Source of the DNA: JAKFEE01 sp036675815
GTDB taxonomy: Bacteria; Pseudomonadota; Alphaproteobacteria; Rhodospirillales; Magnetospirillaceae
DNA length: 64,000 nucleotides
Assembly: GCA_036675815.1 (NCBI GenBank)
Contig: JAKFEE010000021.1
Location: 337,630-401,629 of the forward strand
Direction of reading: 5' to 3'
The notes below the pieces were generated by a model. The model was not told the origin of the DNA, searched no databases, and saw only the letters and a list, made by a program, of their open reading frames with translations. A program made the translations under genes and the position numbers. Positions 41,968 through 49,429 of this stretch are shown in pieces. Each line of letters starts with the position of its first letter. Position 1 is the first letter of the stretch.

Positions 41968-43668
41968 CTAACGCAGGATCCACGTTTCTGCCAGGTACTT
42001 CCAGTTGACGTAGTAGTACAGGGCAAAGCAGGTGAAGAAGATCATCACCAGCACGAAGCTGCCGGGAACCTCGCCCAGGCCGCCGGAGCTGCCGGTATGG
42101 GCAATGGCGCCGGCGCCGCTCGGGGCGGCGGCGGGCTTGGCCGCAACGGCGGGCTTCGGCTTGCTCACCAGCACGGTGCCGACCATATTGAGGACCCAGA
42201 TACCGGCACCGGTGGCGGCGAGAAGCGCGCTCAGGCCGTTCAGGCTCATCATCATGTGGGCAGCGCCCTGGAACTGGTAGCTGATGCCCAGGTTGCTGGC
42301 GGCGTCGGCGAAGGTGATGTCCCAGTGACGGCGCGGAACGCCCAAGGTGCCGGCGCCCATCTGGAACAGCGACACGCCGGCCATGCCGAAGCCGAACAGA
42401 TAGGGCTGCAGCTTGGCGAGGCCGGGGGCGAAGATCTCCTTGCGCCACAGAGTGGGCACCAGCCAGTACGACAGGGCCATGAAGGCCAGGGTCGTGCCGA
42501 CCGCCACCGTGCCGTGGAAGTGACCGGGGACATAGATGGTGTTGTGGATGATCAGGTTGATCTGCTCCACACCCATGGTGACACCGGTGATGCCGCCGAG
42601 GAAGCCGAAGCCGACCAGCGACAGGAACATGCCGGCGAACACCGGATTGCCCCACGGCGCCTTACGCAGCCACTCGAACAGGCCCTTGTTGAAGCCCTTC
42701 TTGCGCTGCGCCGCCTCGATGGCGCCCGGCACCGTCAGGCCGTGGATCATCGAGCCCAGCACCGCCAGGTACATGGCGTACGAGGTGTTCCAGATCTTGA
42801 ATTCCGACGAGACGCCGGGGTCGACCAGCAGGTGGTGGGCCGAGGCGATCTGCAGGAAGAAGATGTAGAGCAGGAAGGCGGTGCGGCTGACCTTCTCGGA
42901 CAGCGGCTTGGCCCCGAACACGATCGCGGCGATGGCGTACCAGGCCGTGATGTGGGCGGCGACGTTGATCTGCTGCGACGAGTGGCCGAGGCCCCACCAG
43001 ATGGTCTTGTACATCAGCGGGTCGATGTAGCTGATGTAGCCCAGCGACCACAGGAAGGTCGGGACCAGGATGATGGCGCCCGAGGCGATGGTGTACACGG
43101 CGATGATGGCGGCGACGGTGGCACCGAACACCACCAGCGGCACCGAACCCTCGTAGGTCTTCTCGGCCTTGGCGACGATCAGGGTGGCGAAGTGCACGCC
43201 GCAGCCCAGCAGGGCGCCGACCGCGAACAGGATCAGGCCGAGATAGAACAGCGGATGCGCCGGCATCGGCACGTACGAGGTGAACATCACGCTCGCCTCG
43301 CCGATCACCACCACGTAGTTGGTCATGATGGTGCCGATGACCATCAGCCAGTACCCGGCCCAGCCCACCTTGACGCCGACCATTCGGGCGTTCAGCAGGA
43401 TTGGGGCGAAGTAGAGGATCGCAACCTCGAAGAAGATGAGGAATACGACCAGGACGTCCGTACCGTGGGCGGTGAGGGCCAGGTAGAACAGATCGGGGCT
43501 GAGCAGGTGAACGCTGGGCCAGCGGGTGAGCGCGACCAGCAGGCCGAAGATGCCGCCGACGAAAAACACCAAAAGGCCGGTGACGACATTCCACTTGATC
43601 AGCTTTTCGGCATTCAAGTCGATCTTGAAGCCGGTGTCCGGGCAGACCCGGTAGTTATGGGTGGCCAT
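41968..43668 (-). CDS. Heme-copper reductase subunit I, putative NO reductase
   Basis: A 566-residue, ~12-span heme-copper superfamily protein. Visible ligands are H68 (TAHGTD, low-spin heme), H229, H278/H279 (SAHHLL, CuB), and H383/H385 (GHFHG; high- and low-spin heme). Where oxygen reductases have HPEVY, with the His-Tyr cross-link, this protein has H229-SSQQ, so Gln233 replaces the catalytic Tyr. That loss, the CuA subunit II, the SenC partner and the nir genes next door suggest an NO reductase of the sNOR/eNOR kind (norSY-senC) rather than an oxidase. The C-terminal linker is Ala/Pro-rich before a last span. Assignment to a named subfamily is inference. Confidence 0.85.
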   Translation of the reverse strand: MATHNYRVCPDTGFKIDLNAEKLIKWNVVTGLLVFFVGGIFGLLVALTRWPSVHLLSPDLFYLALTAHGTDVLVVFLIFFEVAILYFAPILLNARMVGVKVGWAGYWLMVIGTIMTNYVVVIGEASVMFTSYVPMPAHPLFYLGLILFAVGALLGCGVHFATLIVAKAEKTYEGSVPLVVFGATVAAIIAVYTIASGAIILVPTFLWSLGYISYIDPLMYKTIWWGLGHSSQQINVAAHITAWYAIAAIVFGAKPLSEKVSRTAFLLYIFFLQIASAHHLLVDPGVSSEFKIWNTSYAMYLAVLGSMIHGLTVPGAIEAAQRKKGFNKGLFEWLRKAPWGNPVFAGMFLSLVGFGFLGGITGVTMGVEQINLIIHNTIYVPGHFHGTVAVGTTLAFMALSYWLVPTLWRKEIFAPGLAKLQPYLFGFGMAGVSLFQMGAGTLGVPRRHWDITFADAASNLGISYQFQGAAHMMMSLNGLSALLAATGAGIWVLNMVGTVLVSKPKPAVAAKPAAAPSGAGAIAHTGSSGGLGEVPGSFVLVMIFFTCFALYYYVNWKYLAETWILR

Positions 43669-43677
43669 CTCTCCCCC

Positions 43678-44223
43678 TTACTTCGCCGGAACCACGAAGA
43701 TCTTGCCCAGCATCGTGTGATGGCCGATGCCGCAATACTCGTTGCAGACGATCGCATGCTCGCCAGTCGAGGTGGGCGTCAGCGTCACGACCATGTCGTA
43801 ACCGGGCTGGACCTGGATGTTGAGGTTGGTCGGCTGCAAAGAGAAGCCGTGCGACCAGTCCATCGAGGACAGGTGCAGGCGATATTCCTTGCCCTCCTCG
43901 AGTTCGAGCATCGGCCACCATTCCCACAGGCGCCCGACCAGGTAGACGTCGCTGCCCGCCGGCGGATGCACGACCGGGATCTCGGCGGTGCCTTCCGTGC
44001 GAACCGTGTACTGCGCCACCATGGCCTCGGCCTTGGCTGCGTATTTTTCGGGATTGATGCGATAGGCTTCGTTACTCAGATTCTGCTGCCCAGTCATGTG
44101 CCAGAACGGCATCATGATGAACATGATCAAACACCAGATAAAGGCGATAGCAACCCAGAGGATTTCGGCCCTCTCGACGGGTTCCTTCCACCAGATCCGC
44201 TGTTCCGGCGGAAAAATAGCCAT
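43678..44223 (-). CDS. Heme-copper reductase subunit II with CuA site
   Basis: A 181-residue protein with one N-terminal span (ILWVAIAFIWCLIMFIMMPF) and a periplasmic cupredoxin domain. A complete CuA site is present: H125 (DWSHGF) and C160-x3-C164-x3-H168-x2-M171 (CNEYCGIGHHTM). It accepts electrons from cytochrome c for the catalytic subunit encoded nine bases downstream. Classical NorC has a heme c instead, so this enzyme is of the CuA-bearing type. Confidence 0.9.
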   Translation of the reverse strand: MAIFPPEQRIWWKEPVERAEILWVAIAFIWCLIMFIMMPFWHMTGQQNLSNEAYRINPEKYAAKAEAMVAQYTVRTEGTAEIPVVHPPAGSDVYLVGRLWEWWPMLELEEGKEYRLHLSSMDWSHGFSLQPTNLNIQVQPGYDMVVTLTPTSTGEHAIVCNEYCGIGHHTMLGKIFVVPAK

Positions 44224-44248
44224 GTGTCCCCTCCCCTAGAACAGGACG

Positions 44249-44428
44249 TCAGTCAGCGATGGGGATGGAGACGACCTCCATGATTCCCCAGATCGTATAC
44301 GACACCGTGGGCACCACGACGCCGATGAACAACAACAGCATCGGGTTGTCCAAAAATCTTTGCATGAACGGGATGTCGGAATCCTCGTCGCGCGGTCGCG
44401 TGCCCTCCGGGCCGGCACTGGTTGCCAT
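44249..44428 (-). CDS. Small single-span subunit of the heme-copper reductase operon
   Basis: A 59-residue protein: a hydrophilic N-terminus (MATSAGPEGTRPRDEDSD), then one membrane span (MLLLFIGVVVPTVSYTIWGI). ATG 44428 has GGGAG eight bases upstream. It is first in the operon, 25 bases before subunit II, and is probably an accessory subunit. No named family is recognised. Confidence 0.7.
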   Translation of the reverse strand: MATSAGPEGTRPRDEDSDIPFMQRFLDNPMLLLFIGVVVPTVSYTIWGIMEVVSIPIAD

Positions 44429-44537
44429 AGTGTTCTCCCAAAACTTACGGCAATTGATGAAGAAGTGGCAGGCGGGGTCCCCCAAGAAAAAGCCACTTCT
44501 TGCTGTTTTAGGACAACATCAAGGCCCTGCGCCGGCA

Positions 44538-44551
44538 TTGACTTTGGTCAA
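44538..44551 (-). promoter_or_regulatory. NNR/DNR/FNR-type box before the heme-copper reductase operon
   Basis: TTGACTTTGGTCAA is a near-perfect TTGAYN4RTCAA palindrome, centred about 116 bases upstream of the first gene of the reductase operon (44428). Confidence 0.65.
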
Positions 44552-44572
44552 GCCCGAACGGCCGATCGTGCC

Positions 44573-44752
44573 TCATGAATAGTACTTTTGGAGTATGGAG
44601 AACAGGCCAATGGACAGGGAGGCCAGTACGGCAAAGAAGATCAGCGAACGGTGGGGGTGACGGCGCCCCAGCCACCGCTCGAAGCGATCGAGAAGCCAGT
44701 CGGACACCATGTAGAGGGCGATGGCGGCCAGGGTAAAGTAAACGACTTCCAT
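44573..44752 (-). CDS. Small two-span membrane protein near the nir cluster
   Basis: A 59-residue protein with two hydrophobic segments (YFTLAAIALYMVSDWLL and LIFFAVLASLSIGLFSIL) joined by a basic loop (RFERWLGRRHPHRS). AGGA precedes ATG 44752 by about ten bases. It lies between the reductase operon and the divergent nirE, and may share their regulation. Function unknown. Confidence 0.65.
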   Translation of the reverse strand: MEVVYFTLAAIALYMVSDWLLDRFERWLGRRHPHRSLIFFAVLASLSIGLFSILQKYYS

Positions 44753-44923
44753 TATGGTTCCATCCTTGTCACTGCTCGCATATTTGCGCGGAGTCCGCAC
44801 CGCGTCCGGTCGTGAACCAGTCCAGGCATTACCACGGGACAAGTATAGCCGCATCATTTCGCCCGTGCGCCATCGCCTTTAACGCGCCGCCACCGGGAGC
44901 CATGCCGCGCTGGCGGGCCAGAC

Positions 44924-44937
44924 TTGATATCGGTCAA
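44924..44937 (+). promoter_or_regulatory. NNR/DNR/FNR-type box before nirE
   Basis: TTGATATCGGTCAA matches TTGAYN4RTCAA and lies about 80 bases before the nirE start, within the divergent region shared with the 44573 gene. Confidence 0.65.
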
Positions 44938-45017
44938 GGTTGTGATCGCGCCGCCGCGGCGATACTCTGGCCACGATCGAGGTCCCAATGGCGGGACGGC
45001 CCTTCGGGGAGGCGGCT

Positions 45018-45809
45018 GTGGCTGGACGTGTTTATCTTGTTGGGGCGGGGCCCGGCGACCCCGAGCTGTTGACGGTCAAGGCCCTGCGCCTGCTGAGCCA
45101 AGCCGAAGTCATCGTCTATGACCGGCTGGTCTCGGCGGAGGTCCTGGACCTGGCGCCGCGCGGCGCGGCGCGGCTGTTCGTCGGCAAAGCCACCGGCTGC
45201 CATACCCTGCCTCAGGCCGAAATCAATCGCCTGCTCGTCGACATCGCCCGCTCGGGCAAACGCGTGGTGCGGTTGAAGGGCGGTGATCCCTTCGTCTTCG
45301 GGCGCGGCAGCGAAGAGGCGCAGTATCTTGCCGCGCACGGCATTCCGTTCGAGGTGGTGCCGGGCATCACCGCCGCCGCGGGCTGCAGCGCCTCGGCCAA
45401 GATTCCCCTGACCCATCGCGGCTTGGCCACGGGTGTGCGCTTCATTACCGGCCACGGTCGTGACGACTGCGAGCTCGACCTGGACTGGCGCGGCCTGGCC
45501 GACCCCGACACCACCCTGGTCATTTACATGGGCCTGGGCCGGATGGCGCAAATCTGCGCCAAGCTGATGGAGGCCGGCCTCGCCCCGACGACGCCCGCCG
45601 CCGCCATTTCCGAGGGCACCACGCCGCGCCAGCGCATCGTCTTGTCGACGATCGCCGATCTGTGCCGACAGGTCGAGGCGGCGGCGCTGGCCGCGCCGGT
45701 GCTGTTCGTCATCGGCCGGGTGGTCGACGTGGCATCGGCGCTGGCGCCGGCGGCCGGTTTCGCCGAAGGCGAGCCGTTGGCCCTAGGCGAGTGTGTGGCC
45801 GGTGGTTGA
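45018..45809 (+). CDS. nirE: Uroporphyrinogen-III C-methyltransferase for heme d1
   Basis: A 263-residue SAM-dependent methyltransferase that makes precorrin-2, the first step from uroporphyrinogen III towards siroheme and heme d1. Motifs: GRVYLVGAGPGDPELLTVKAL, VYDRLVS, GKATGCHT, VRLKGGDPFVFGRGSEE, VPGITAA and YMGL. GTG 45018 is chosen because GGGGAGG lies five bases upstream; an in-frame ATG at 44988 is possible. Being first in nirECFDLGH, it is NirE rather than a general CobA. nirC overlaps its end. Confidence 0.92.
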   Translation: MAGRVYLVGAGPGDPELLTVKALRLLSQAEVIVYDRLVSAEVLDLAPRGAARLFVGKATGCHTLPQAEINRLLVDIARSGKRVVRLKGGDPFVFGRGSEEAQYLAAHGIPFEVVPGITAAAGCSASAKIPLTHRGLATGVRFITGHGRDDCELDLDWRGLADPDTTLVIYMGLGRMAQICAKLMEAGLAPTTPAAAISEGTTPRQRIVLSTIADLCRQVEAAALAAPVLFVIGRVVDVASALAPAAGFAEGEPLALGECVAGG

Positions 45810-46134
45810 ACGCTGGTTGGTCGCCATGGCCTGCGGCCTGTCGGTGGCTTTCGGCGCGACCGCAGGTGTGGCCGCGCCGGCACCCGCGCGTCAGGATCAG
45901 CTTCTCCAGCTTCTCCAGCAGGATTGCGGTTCCTGTCACGGGTTGACCATGAAGGGCGGCCTCGGCCCGGCGCTGCTGCCGGAAAGCCTGGCCGGAACGC
46001 CCGATGACGCTCTGGTCGCGACCATCCTGCATGGCCGCCCCGGCACGCCGATGCCGCCGTGGGGCTTCGAAATATCAGCGGACGAGGCGCAGTGGCTGGT
46101 GAGCCGCCTACGCGCGGGGGATCTAGATGAGTAG
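45793..46134 (+). CDS. nirC: NirC-type monoheme cytochrome c (c55X)
   Basis: A 113-residue periplasmic cytochrome. A signal peptide ends near GVAAPA. The single heme site is C45-GSC-H49, with a likely Met ligand in GTPMPPWGF. NirC proteins donate electrons in heme d1 maturation or to nitrite reductase. The GTG start at 45793 overlaps nirE by 17 bases, and its TAG overlaps the nirF start. Confidence 0.88.
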   Translation: MWPVVERWLVAMACGLSVAFGATAGVAAPAPARQDQLLQLLQQDCGSCHGLTMKGGLGPALLPESLAGTPDDALVATILHGRPGTPMPPWGFEISADEAQWLVSRLRAGDLDE

Positions 46135-47311
46135 ACTGATTTCGCTTACCGCATTGGCCGTGGCCCTCGGCTTGTCCGCGCCTGCCCAGGCCGCCTGTGA
46201 CGGCCTGCGCGGCACCGGCGATCTCGGCATCGTCATCGAGCGCGCCGACGGCGCCGTCCAGGTGGTCGATACCACCGGCCGCACCAGCCTGTGCCGCGTC
46301 GAGGGCTTGGGCGATCTTTCCCACGCCTCGGCCGTCTATTCGCGCGACGGCCGCTTCGCCTATGTGTTCGGCCGCGACGGCGGGTTGTCGAAGATCGACC
46401 TGCTGACCGGCAACGTGGCCAAGCGCGTCATTCAAGCCGGCAACGCCATCGGCGGCGCCATCTCGCAGGACGGCCGCTTGGTCGCCGTGTCCAATTACCA
46501 GCCCGGCGGCGTGCGCATCTTCGATGCCGAGACGCTGGAGATGCTTGCCGACATCCCGGCCATCGGGGCGGACGGCAAACGAGGCAAGGTGGTTGGCCTG
46601 GTCGACGCCCCCGGCCTCGGCTTTGTCTTCTCGCTGTACGATGCCGGCGAGATCTGGGCGGTGGACACCGCCGACCTGAAAAGCCCCAAGATCGCCAAGT
46701 TCACCGGCATCGGCCGCCTGCCCTACGATGGCATGATCACCCCCGATGGCCGCTTCTATGCCGCCGGCCTGTTCGGCGAGGACGGGGTCGCCCTGGTCGA
46801 CCTGTGGAATCTGCAGGCCGGGGCGCGACGGATCCTCGACGGCTACGGCAAGGGCGAACAGCCGCTGCCGGTCTACAAGATGCCGCATCTGGAAGGCTGG
46901 GCCAGCATGGGTGACTTCGCCTATGTTCCGGCCGTCGGCCGCCATGAGGTGCTGGTCGTCGACCAGAAGACCTGGCAGGAAGTCGGCCGCGTCCCCGTCC
47001 ACGGCCAGCCGGTGTTCGTCATCGCCCGCCCCGATGGCCGCCAGGTGTGGGTGAACTTTGCCCACCCCGCCAACGACACCGTGCAGGTGATCGACGTTCC
47101 GACGCGCCAGGTCGTGCACAGCTTCAAGCCGGGGCCGGCGGTGTTGCACATCGAGTTCACGCCGCGCGGCGAGCATGCCTGGATCTCGGTGCGCGACACC
47201 GACAAGGTCGAAATCTACGACACCCGCAGCTTCGCCAAAGTGGGGGAACTGCCGGCCCGCAAGCCGTCGGGGATATTCTTCACCGCGCGCGCCAATCGTG
47301 TCGGCTACTGA
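46127..47311 (+). CDS. nirF: Heme d1 biosynthesis protein NirF
   Basis: A 394-residue periplasmic beta-propeller related to the d1 domain of NirS. The signal peptide ends at SAPAQA; the next residues ACDG also allow lipid attachment. Typical repeats are HASAVYSRDGRFAYVFGRDG, AVSNYQPGGVRIFDAETLE and EFTPRGEHAWISVRD. NirF acts in a late step of heme d1 synthesis. The start overlaps the nirC stop (ATGAGTAG). Confidence 0.94.
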   Translation: MSRLISLTALAVALGLSAPAQAACDGLRGTGDLGIVIERADGAVQVVDTTGRTSLCRVEGLGDLSHASAVYSRDGRFAYVFGRDGGLSKIDLLTGNVAKRVIQAGNAIGGAISQDGRLVAVSNYQPGGVRIFDAETLEMLADIPAIGADGKRGKVVGLVDAPGLGFVFSLYDAGEIWAVDTADLKSPKIAKFTGIGRLPYDGMITPDGRFYAAGLFGEDGVALVDLWNLQAGARRILDGYGKGEQPLPVYKMPHLEGWASMGDFAYVPAVGRHEVLVVDQKTWQEVGRVPVHGQPVFVIARPDGRQVWVNFAHPANDTVQVIDVPTRQVVHSFKPGPAVLHIEFTPRGEHAWISVRDTDKVEIYDTRSFAKVGELPARKPSGIFFTARANRVGY

Positions 47312-47345
47312 CGTGTCGGGCGCGGCGCTACAGGGACGGAGCCTC

Positions 47346-47798
47346 GTGCCCGGCAGCCTCGAACGGCGGCTGATCGATGCCTACCAGGACGGCGTGCCCT
47401 TGGATCCGCGCCCCTATGCGGTGATGGCCGAGAGGTTGGGCGAAACCGAGGAGGCGGTGATCGCCGCCCTCGACCGGCTCGCCACCTTGGGCGTCCTCAG
47501 CCGCATCGGCCCGGTGCTCGCTCCCAACCGCGTCGGGGTCAGCACCCTGGCCGCCATGGCCGTGCCGCCGGCCCGCCTGAGCGAAGTCGCCGCCCTGGTC
47601 AGCGGTTATGACGAAGTGAACCACAACTACGAGCGCGAGCATGCCTACAGCCTGTGGTTCGTCGCCACGGCGCCCGACCGCCGCCGCCTCGACGCCGTCC
47701 TCGGCGACATTGCCGAGCGCAGCGGCATCGCCGTGGTCGACCTGCCGCTCGAGGCCGAATATCACATCGATCTGGGATTCCCGGTGGAATGGAACTGA
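47346..47798 (+). CDS. nirD: Siroheme decarboxylase subunit NirD
   Basis: A 150-residue AsnC/Lrp-fold protein of the NirDLGH complex, which decarboxylates 12,18-positions of siroheme to didecarboxysiroheme. It has the NirD/NirG-type motif HNYEREHAYSLWFV. GTG 47346 has GGACGGAG upstream and gives a start matching NirG and NirH; GTG 47313 is the alternative. Its end overlaps nirL. Confidence 0.9.
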   Translation: MPGSLERRLIDAYQDGVPLDPRPYAVMAERLGETEEAVIAALDRLATLGVLSRIGPVLAPNRVGVSTLAAMAVPPARLSEVAALVSGYDEVNHNYEREHAYSLWFVATAPDRRRLDAVLGDIAERSGIAVVDLPLEAEYHIDLGFPVEWN

Positions 47799-48280
47799 GC
47801 GATCTCGACCGCCGCCTGATCCTCGCGGTGCAGGATGGCCTGCCCCTGGTGCCCCGACCGTTTGCCGTGGTGGCGGCGGCGGCGCAATGCGCGGAGAACG
47901 ATGCCATCGCCCGGCTGTCGCAACTGGCGGAAGCCGGCGTCATCAAACGATTCGGGCTGGTCGTGCGTCACCACGAACTGGGCTATGACGCCAACGCCAT
48001 GACCGTCTGGGACATTCCCGACGATCGCGTCGACGCGGTCGGCGCGCGCATGGCCGAGTTCCCGCACGTCACCCTGTGCTATCGGCGGCCGCGGCGACCG
48101 CCGCAGTGGCGCTACAACCTGTTCGCCATGGTCCACGGCCGCGATCGCGCGGTAGTCGAGCGGCAGGTGGCCGAGATGGCGGCGTCGCTGGGGCTGACCG
48201 AGATGCCGCGCGAGGTCTTGTTCAGCCGCCGCCGCTTCAAGCAGCGCGGGGCCCGCTACGGATCGGTCGCGCATGCCTGA
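47789..48280 (+). CDS. nirL: Siroheme decarboxylase subunit NirL
   Basis: A 163-residue AsnC-fold subunit opening MELSDLDRRLILAVQDGLPL, with helix-turn-helix-like N-terminus and the NirL/NirH-type motif CYRRPRRPPQWRYNLFAMVHG. It ends in FSRRRFKQRGARYG. The start overlaps nirD by ten bases and the end overlaps nirG by eight. Confidence 0.9.
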   Translation: MELSDLDRRLILAVQDGLPLVPRPFAVVAAAAQCAENDAIARLSQLAEAGVIKRFGLVVRHHELGYDANAMTVWDIPDDRVDAVGARMAEFPHVTLCYRRPRRPPQWRYNLFAMVHGRDRAVVERQVAEMAASLGLTEMPREVLFSRRRFKQRGARYGSVAHA

Positions 48281-48725
48281 GCTCGACGACCTCGACCGGC
48301 GCATCGTCAACGCCCTGCAAGGCGGCTTCCCCATCACCGAGCGGCCCTACGCCGAGGCCGCCACCGCCTTGGGCATCGGCGAAGACGACCTGATCGTCCG
48401 GCTGACCCGTCTGCGCCGCGGCAATGTGCTGACGCGCTTTGGCCCCATGTATCAGGTCGAACGCATGGGCGGGGCCTTTTGCCTGGCGGCGCTGGCGGTG
48501 CCGGCCGAGCGCTTCGACGACGTCGCCGCCATCGTCAACGGCTTCCCCGAGGTCGCCCACAACTACGCGCGCGAGCATGCCTACAACATGTGGTTCGTCA
48601 TCGCCACCGAGCAGCCTGAGCGCGTGCAGGAGGTGGTGGCCGAGATCGGACAGGCCACCGGGCTGCCGGTGCTTGCCGTGCCCAAAGTCGAGGAGTTCCG
48701 CGTCGATCTGAGGTTCGAGGCATGA
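48273..48725 (+). CDS. nirG: Siroheme decarboxylase subunit NirG
   Basis: A 150-residue AsnC-fold subunit beginning MPELDDLDRRIVNALQGGFP, with the NirD/NirG-type motif HNYAREHAYNMWFV. It overlaps nirL and nirH, consistent with coupled synthesis of a multi-subunit decarboxylase. Confidence 0.9.
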   Translation: MPELDDLDRRIVNALQGGFPITERPYAEAATALGIGEDDLIVRLTRLRRGNVLTRFGPMYQVERMGGAFCLAALAVPAERFDDVAAIVNGFPEVAHNYAREHAYNMWFVIATEQPERVQEVVAEIGQATGLPVLAVPKVEEFRVDLRFEA

Positions 48726-49198
48726 TCGACGACGCCGACCGCCGCATCATCCTGGCGACCCAGGCCGGCCTGCCGCTGGTGCCGCGCCCCTATGCAGCCG
48801 TCGCCGAGCAGGCCGATCTGCCCGAGGCCGAGGTGATGACTCGCCTGCGACGTCTGCTCGCCGCCGGCGTCATTCGCCGCATCGGTGCCGTGCCCAATCA
48901 TTATGCGCTGGGCTACCGCGCCAATGGCATGACCGTCTGGGATGTTGCCGACGAGCAAATCGGCGAGGTCGGCCGCATGCTGGCCGAACTGGACTATGTC
49001 AGCCACTGCTACCATCGGCCGCGCCATCTGCCGCACTGGCCGTACAACCTGTTCGCCATGGTCCACGCCAAGACGCGCGAAGAGGTCGAGGCCAAGCGGC
49101 GGCAGATGATCGACCTGATCGGCGACGCTTGCCGCGCCTGTGACGTACTGTACTCCACCCGCATCCTCAAGAAGACCGGCATGCGTCTGGGCGAGTGA
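48722..49198 (+). CDS. nirH: Siroheme decarboxylase subunit NirH
   Basis: A 158-residue AsnC-fold subunit (MIDDADRRIILATQAGLPLV) with the motif HCYHRPRHLPHWPYNLFAMVH and a C-terminal LYSTRILKKTGMRLGE. It is the last gene of the nir cluster. The usual next gene, nirJ for the radical-SAM step, is absent; alanine dehydrogenase follows after 231 bases. Confidence 0.9.
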   Translation: MIDDADRRIILATQAGLPLVPRPYAAVAEQADLPEAEVMTRLRRLLAAGVIRRIGAVPNHYALGYRANGMTVWDVADEQIGEVGRMLAELDYVSHCYHRPRHLPHWPYNLFAMVHAKTREEVEAKRRQMIDLIGDACRACDVLYSTRILKKTGMRLGE

Positions 49199-49396
49199 CG
49201 CGGGCGCCGCCGGCGCAAAACCGCGATCCCGAATCGGCGGGCCAGGTTTTCACCCCCATTCGTGCCAGCGAAATGGCACGCTCATGACACAGCGACGGCC
49301 GGCCGGAACCGGACCAGCCGCCCCGCGGCGAGTCTGAACGCAGAATCGTGAACCGGGGGCTTGCGTGGCCCATGCGTCCGCTGCATTGTGTGCCGC

Positions 49397-49414
49397 GTTT
49401 CGCACCTGCGAAAC
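49397..49414. promoter_or_regulatory. Palindromic operator candidate before ald
   Basis: GTTTCGCA and TGCGAAAC are perfect 8-base arms around CC, ending 15 bases before the ald start. Position and symmetry suggest a repressor or Lrp-type site; the regulator is unknown. Confidence 0.45.
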
Positions 49415-49429
49415 AGTAAGGCAGAGCCC

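Noticed and set aside
41968..43668. A cbb3-type cytochrome oxidase
   Set aside because: No FixO/FixP-type heme c subunits are present; instead a CuA subunit II and SenC accompany it, and the Tyr needed for O2 reduction is absent.
45018..45809. nirE as a cobalamin-pathway cobA
   Set aside because: The enzyme chemistry is identical, but the gene overlaps nirC and heads the heme d1 cluster under an NNR-type box.
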